Below, piece by piece: positions 62,107 to 64,000 of a stretch of 64,000 bases of DNA (positions are counted from its first letter, which is position 1; every line of letters starts with the position of its first letter). This stretch comes from RBG-16-66-20 sp036262835 (GTDB lineage Bacteria > Pseudomonadota > Gammaproteobacteria > Burkholderiales > SG8-39): NCBI GenBank assembly GCA_036262835.1, contig DATAID010000084.1, positions 14,615-78,614 of the forward strand, in the 5' to 3' direction. The notes under the pieces were generated by a model. That model saw only the letters and a program-made list of their open reading frames with translations, did not search any database and was not told where the DNA came from. The position numbers were made by a program, and so were the translations under genes.

Positions 62107-62683
62107 GGTCTGTGGCGTGGACGAGGCGGGACGCGGGCCGCTCGCCGGGCCGGTCTATGCCGCCGCGGTCGTGCTCGACCCCGGCCGGAAGATTCGCGGC
62201 CTGAAGGATTCCAAGCTCCTGACCGCGGAAATCAGGGAAGAGCTCACAATAAAAATCAAGGAACGCGCGCTGGCGTTCGCCGTTGCCCACGCGAGTGTGG
62301 AAGAAATCGACCGGCTGAACATCCTGCGCGCGGCGCTTCTCGCCATGCGGCGCGCGGTCGAGGCGCTCGGCATGGTGCCCGACGAGGCGCTCATCGACGG
62401 CACGTTCTGTCCCGAGCTGCCTTGTCCGTCGCGCGCGATCGTCGGCGGCGACCGGCGCCGCAACGTCATCTCGGCCGCCTCGATCCTCGCCAAGACGGCG
62501 CGCGACGCCGAGATGCGCCGGCTGCACGAGCGCTATCCGCAGTACGGGCTTGCCGAGCACAAGGGCTACTCGACCCCCGAGCACCTCGCGATGCTGGAGC
62601 GCTACGGCCCCTGCGAGATCCACCGGCGCAGCTTCGAGCCGGTGCGGCGCCTCTTCAGTCCCGAGCTGCCCCTCGCGGACTGA
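62090..62683 (+). CDS. rnhB: Ribonuclease HII
   Basis: 197 residues from ATG 62090. CGVDEAGRGPLAGPVYAAAVVL holds the Asp-Glu pair, GLKDSKLLT follows, and the later aspartates are in LIDGTFCP and ILAKTARDAEM; HKGYSTPEHL is the usual C-terminal line. It cuts RNA or single ribonucleotides in DNA. The start lies inside lpxB; longer in-frame starts are not used. Confidence 0.97.
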   Translation: MLQALRVCGVDEAGRGPLAGPVYAAAVVLDPGRKIRGLKDSKLLTAEIREELTIKIKERALAFAVAHASVEEIDRLNILRAALLAMRRAVEALGMVPDEALIDGTFCPELPCPSRAIVGGDRRRNVISAASILAKTARDAEMRRLHERYPQYGLAEHKGYSTPEHLAMLERYGPCEIHRRSFEPVRRLFSPELPLAD

Positions 62684-62685
62684 CG

Positions 62686-63462
62686 ATGGGCGCCCTCACT
62701 TCGAGGCAGAACAAGCTCGTGCAGCGGTGGCGCGAGCTGAGCCTGGAAGGCAAGGCGCGAAAGCGCGAGCGAGCGGCGCTGCTCGAAGGCGCGCATCTCG
62801 TGACTGCGGCGCTGAATGCGGGCGTGCCAGTGAGGCAACTTATCTTGAGTCCTAAGGGACAGGGAAAACCGGAGCACGCGAGCGCGGTGCGACATTTCGG
62901 CAGGGATCCGCTCGTGGTCTCCGATTCGGTTTTCGGCTTCATTTCCGATACGGAAAGTCCCGCGGGCATCGCCGCGGAAATCGAGATTCCCGCGGCCAAG
63001 CCGGATCTTGCGGCTTCGGCCGGCTGCATCTTCCTGGAGAGCGTGCAGGACCCCGGCAACGTTGGCGGCATCCTGAGGAGCGCCGCGGCCTTCGGCATCC
63101 GGGACGCGGTGCTCGGGCAGGGCTGTGCCGATCCCTGGTCGCCCAAGGCGCTGCGCGCCGCGATGGGCGCGCATTTCTCGCTGCGCATCGCCCCTGATGC
63201 CGACCTCGAGAAGGTCGTCGGCACCTTTGGCGGAACGCTCGTGTGCACGGCGCCGCGCGAAGGCACGCCGATCGCGCAGGCGGAGCTCCCGGCGCGCATC
63301 GGCTGGATCTTCGGCACCGAGGGCAAGGGCGTGACGCGCTCGCTCGCCGCGCGCGCCGCGCTCAAGGTCACGATTCCGATGGCGGGGCTCGCCGAGTCGC
63401 TCAACGTCGGCGCCGCCGCCGCCATCTGCTTCTACGAGGCTTCGAGGAGGTCCGGACGATGA
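62686..63462 (+). CDS. SpoU/TrmH-family RNA 2'-O-methyltransferase
   Basis: 258 residues. An N-terminal substrate-binding domain (TSRQNKLVQRWRELSLEGKARKRERAALLEG) precedes the SPOUT fold with its three motifs: LESVQDPGNVGGILRSAAAFGI, GWIFGTEGKGV and TIPMAGLAESLNVGAAAAIC. The knot-forming family methylates ribose in rRNA or tRNA; the specific site is not readable (RlmB and TsnR-like members look alike). It begins 2 bases after rnhB and overlaps the next gene by ATGA. Confidence 0.92.
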   Translation: MGALTSRQNKLVQRWRELSLEGKARKRERAALLEGAHLVTAALNAGVPVRQLILSPKGQGKPEHASAVRHFGRDPLVVSDSVFGFISDTESPAGIAAEIEIPAAKPDLAASAGCIFLESVQDPGNVGGILRSAAAFGIRDAVLGQGCADPWSPKALRAAMGAHFSLRIAPDADLEKVVGTFGGTLVCTAPREGTPIAQAELPARIGWIFGTEGKGVTRSLAARAALKVTIPMAGLAESLNVGAAAAICFYEASRRSGR

Positions 63463-64000
63463 AACTCTACGTGTGGGGAGTCGCGCCCAACCCGCGGCGC
63501 GTTCTGATCTTCCTCGCCGAGAAGGGCCTGAAGGTCGAGACCGAGGACGCCGGCACCCCGAACGAGCCGACCCTCAAGGCGGAGTTCCTGCAATCCGGGC
63601 CGCACCGGCGCGTGCCGCTCCTCGTGCTCGACGACGGCACCCAGATCTGCGAGGCGATGGCGATCTGCCGCTACTTCGAGACGCTGCACCCGGAGCCGCC
63701 GCTCATGGGCCGCGATGCGCTGGAGAAAGCCACGATCGAGATGTGGGAGCGCATCGCGGAGAACGACGGCATGCAAGCGGTCGCCGAGTTTTTTCGAAAC
63801 GGGCGCAAGGCCTTCACCGGCCGCAGCCTCTCCGGCATGCCGGGGACGCTCGAGCAGATCCCCGGCCTGATCGAGCGCGGCAAGCAGCGCCTCGGCTGGT
63901 TCTACGAGAAGCTCGACCGGCAGCTCGCGGACCACGAATTCCTCGCCGGCAAGCGCTACTCGGTCGCCGACATCACCGCGCTCTGCGTGTTCGATTTCGC
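63459..64000 (+). CDS. Glutathione S-transferase-like protein, 5' part
   Basis: The window ends within the gene after about 180 codons with no stop. KLYVWGVAPNPRRVLIFLAEKGLKVE is a thioredoxin-fold start with the GST-typical Pro-Arg-Arg-Val turn, VPLLVLDDGTQICEAMAICRYFE contains the cis-proline and the Glu-Ala pair that contacts glutathione, and the C-terminal helical domain shows FLAGKRYSVADITALCVFDF, the GST N-capping motif. Substrate unknown. The ATG overlaps the methyltransferase stop. Confidence 0.88.
   Translation, partial: MKLYVWGVAPNPRRVLIFLAEKGLKVETEDAGTPNEPTLKAEFLQSGPHRRVPLLVLDDGTQICEAMAICRYFETLHPEPPLMGRDALEKATIEMWERIAENDGMQAVAEFFRNGRKAFTGRSLSGMPGTLEQIPGLIERGKQRLGWFYEKLDRQLADHEFLAGKRYSVADITALCVFDF

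Overview
The window reads as chromosomal DNA of a high-G+C betaproteobacterium. The evidence is the gene order itself: rpsB-tsf-pyrH-frr-uppS-cdsA-dxr-rseP-bamA-skp-lpxD-fabZ-lpxA-lpxB-rnhB, rimP-nusA-infB-rbfA-truB-rpsO-pnp, smc-zipA-ligA, and the M50 protease-trpS-scpA-scpB-rluB run, together with a Gram-negative outer-membrane/lipid A gene set and a tRNA-Pro/Arg/His cluster. Coding density is very high: no gap exceeds 300 bases, and many neighbours overlap by ATGA or GTGA. No rRNA, insertion sequence, phage or CRISPR array was seen.

Left part (1-14837) is the accessory, metabolic part. It starts with the end of an MFS transporter, then a CoA-transferase-family gene translationally coupled to a signal-less solute-binding protein (both minus). 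A plus-strand run follows: a RutE-like nitroreductase, a PhzF-family isomerase, a small membrane protein and a C45-type Ntn hydrolase. From 13948 leftward runs a minus-strand branched-chain amino acid/carboxylate-type ABC cluster: a very large flavoprotein that looks like a one-chain fusion of GltD-like and PyrK-like halves, a lone LivM permease, then a small ribbon-helix-helix-like protein with its own promoter, the periplasmic binding protein, a fused LivH-LivM permease, LivG and LivF. A short-chain dehydrogenase of the HSD10 type diverges from the flavoprotein. I infer uptake and oxidation of an organic acid; the substrate cannot be read from the sequence.

Middle part (14844-47790): gamma-carbonic anhydrase, alpha/beta hydrolase, M50 protease, trpS (with a Cys pattern like the [4Fe-4S] TrpRS group), scpAB, rluB, the translation/transcription operon rimP to pnp, dksA, three tRNAs, a CHAD protein, prmB, dapE/pilU/dapD/dapC (lysine and peptidoglycan precursors plus a pilus retraction ATPase), queF, smc-zipA-ligA (chromosome and division), galU, a purine salvage pair (hpt and a methylthioinosine-type phosphorylase), def and glnD.

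Right part (47787-64000): map facing the rpsB-tsf-pyrH-frr translation cluster, followed without a break by isoprenoid/phospholipid synthesis (uppS, cdsA, dxr), envelope proteolysis and outer-membrane assembly (rseP, bamA, skp), lipid A synthesis (lpxD, fabZ, lpxA, lpxB), rnhB, a SpoU-type RNA methyltransferase and the start of a glutathione S-transferase-like gene cut by the window edge.

The best candidates for something new are the fused Nfn-like flavoprotein with its 19-bp palindromic operator and coupled lone LivM, and the leaderless, operator-bearing start of the small RHH gene that heads the transporter operon.
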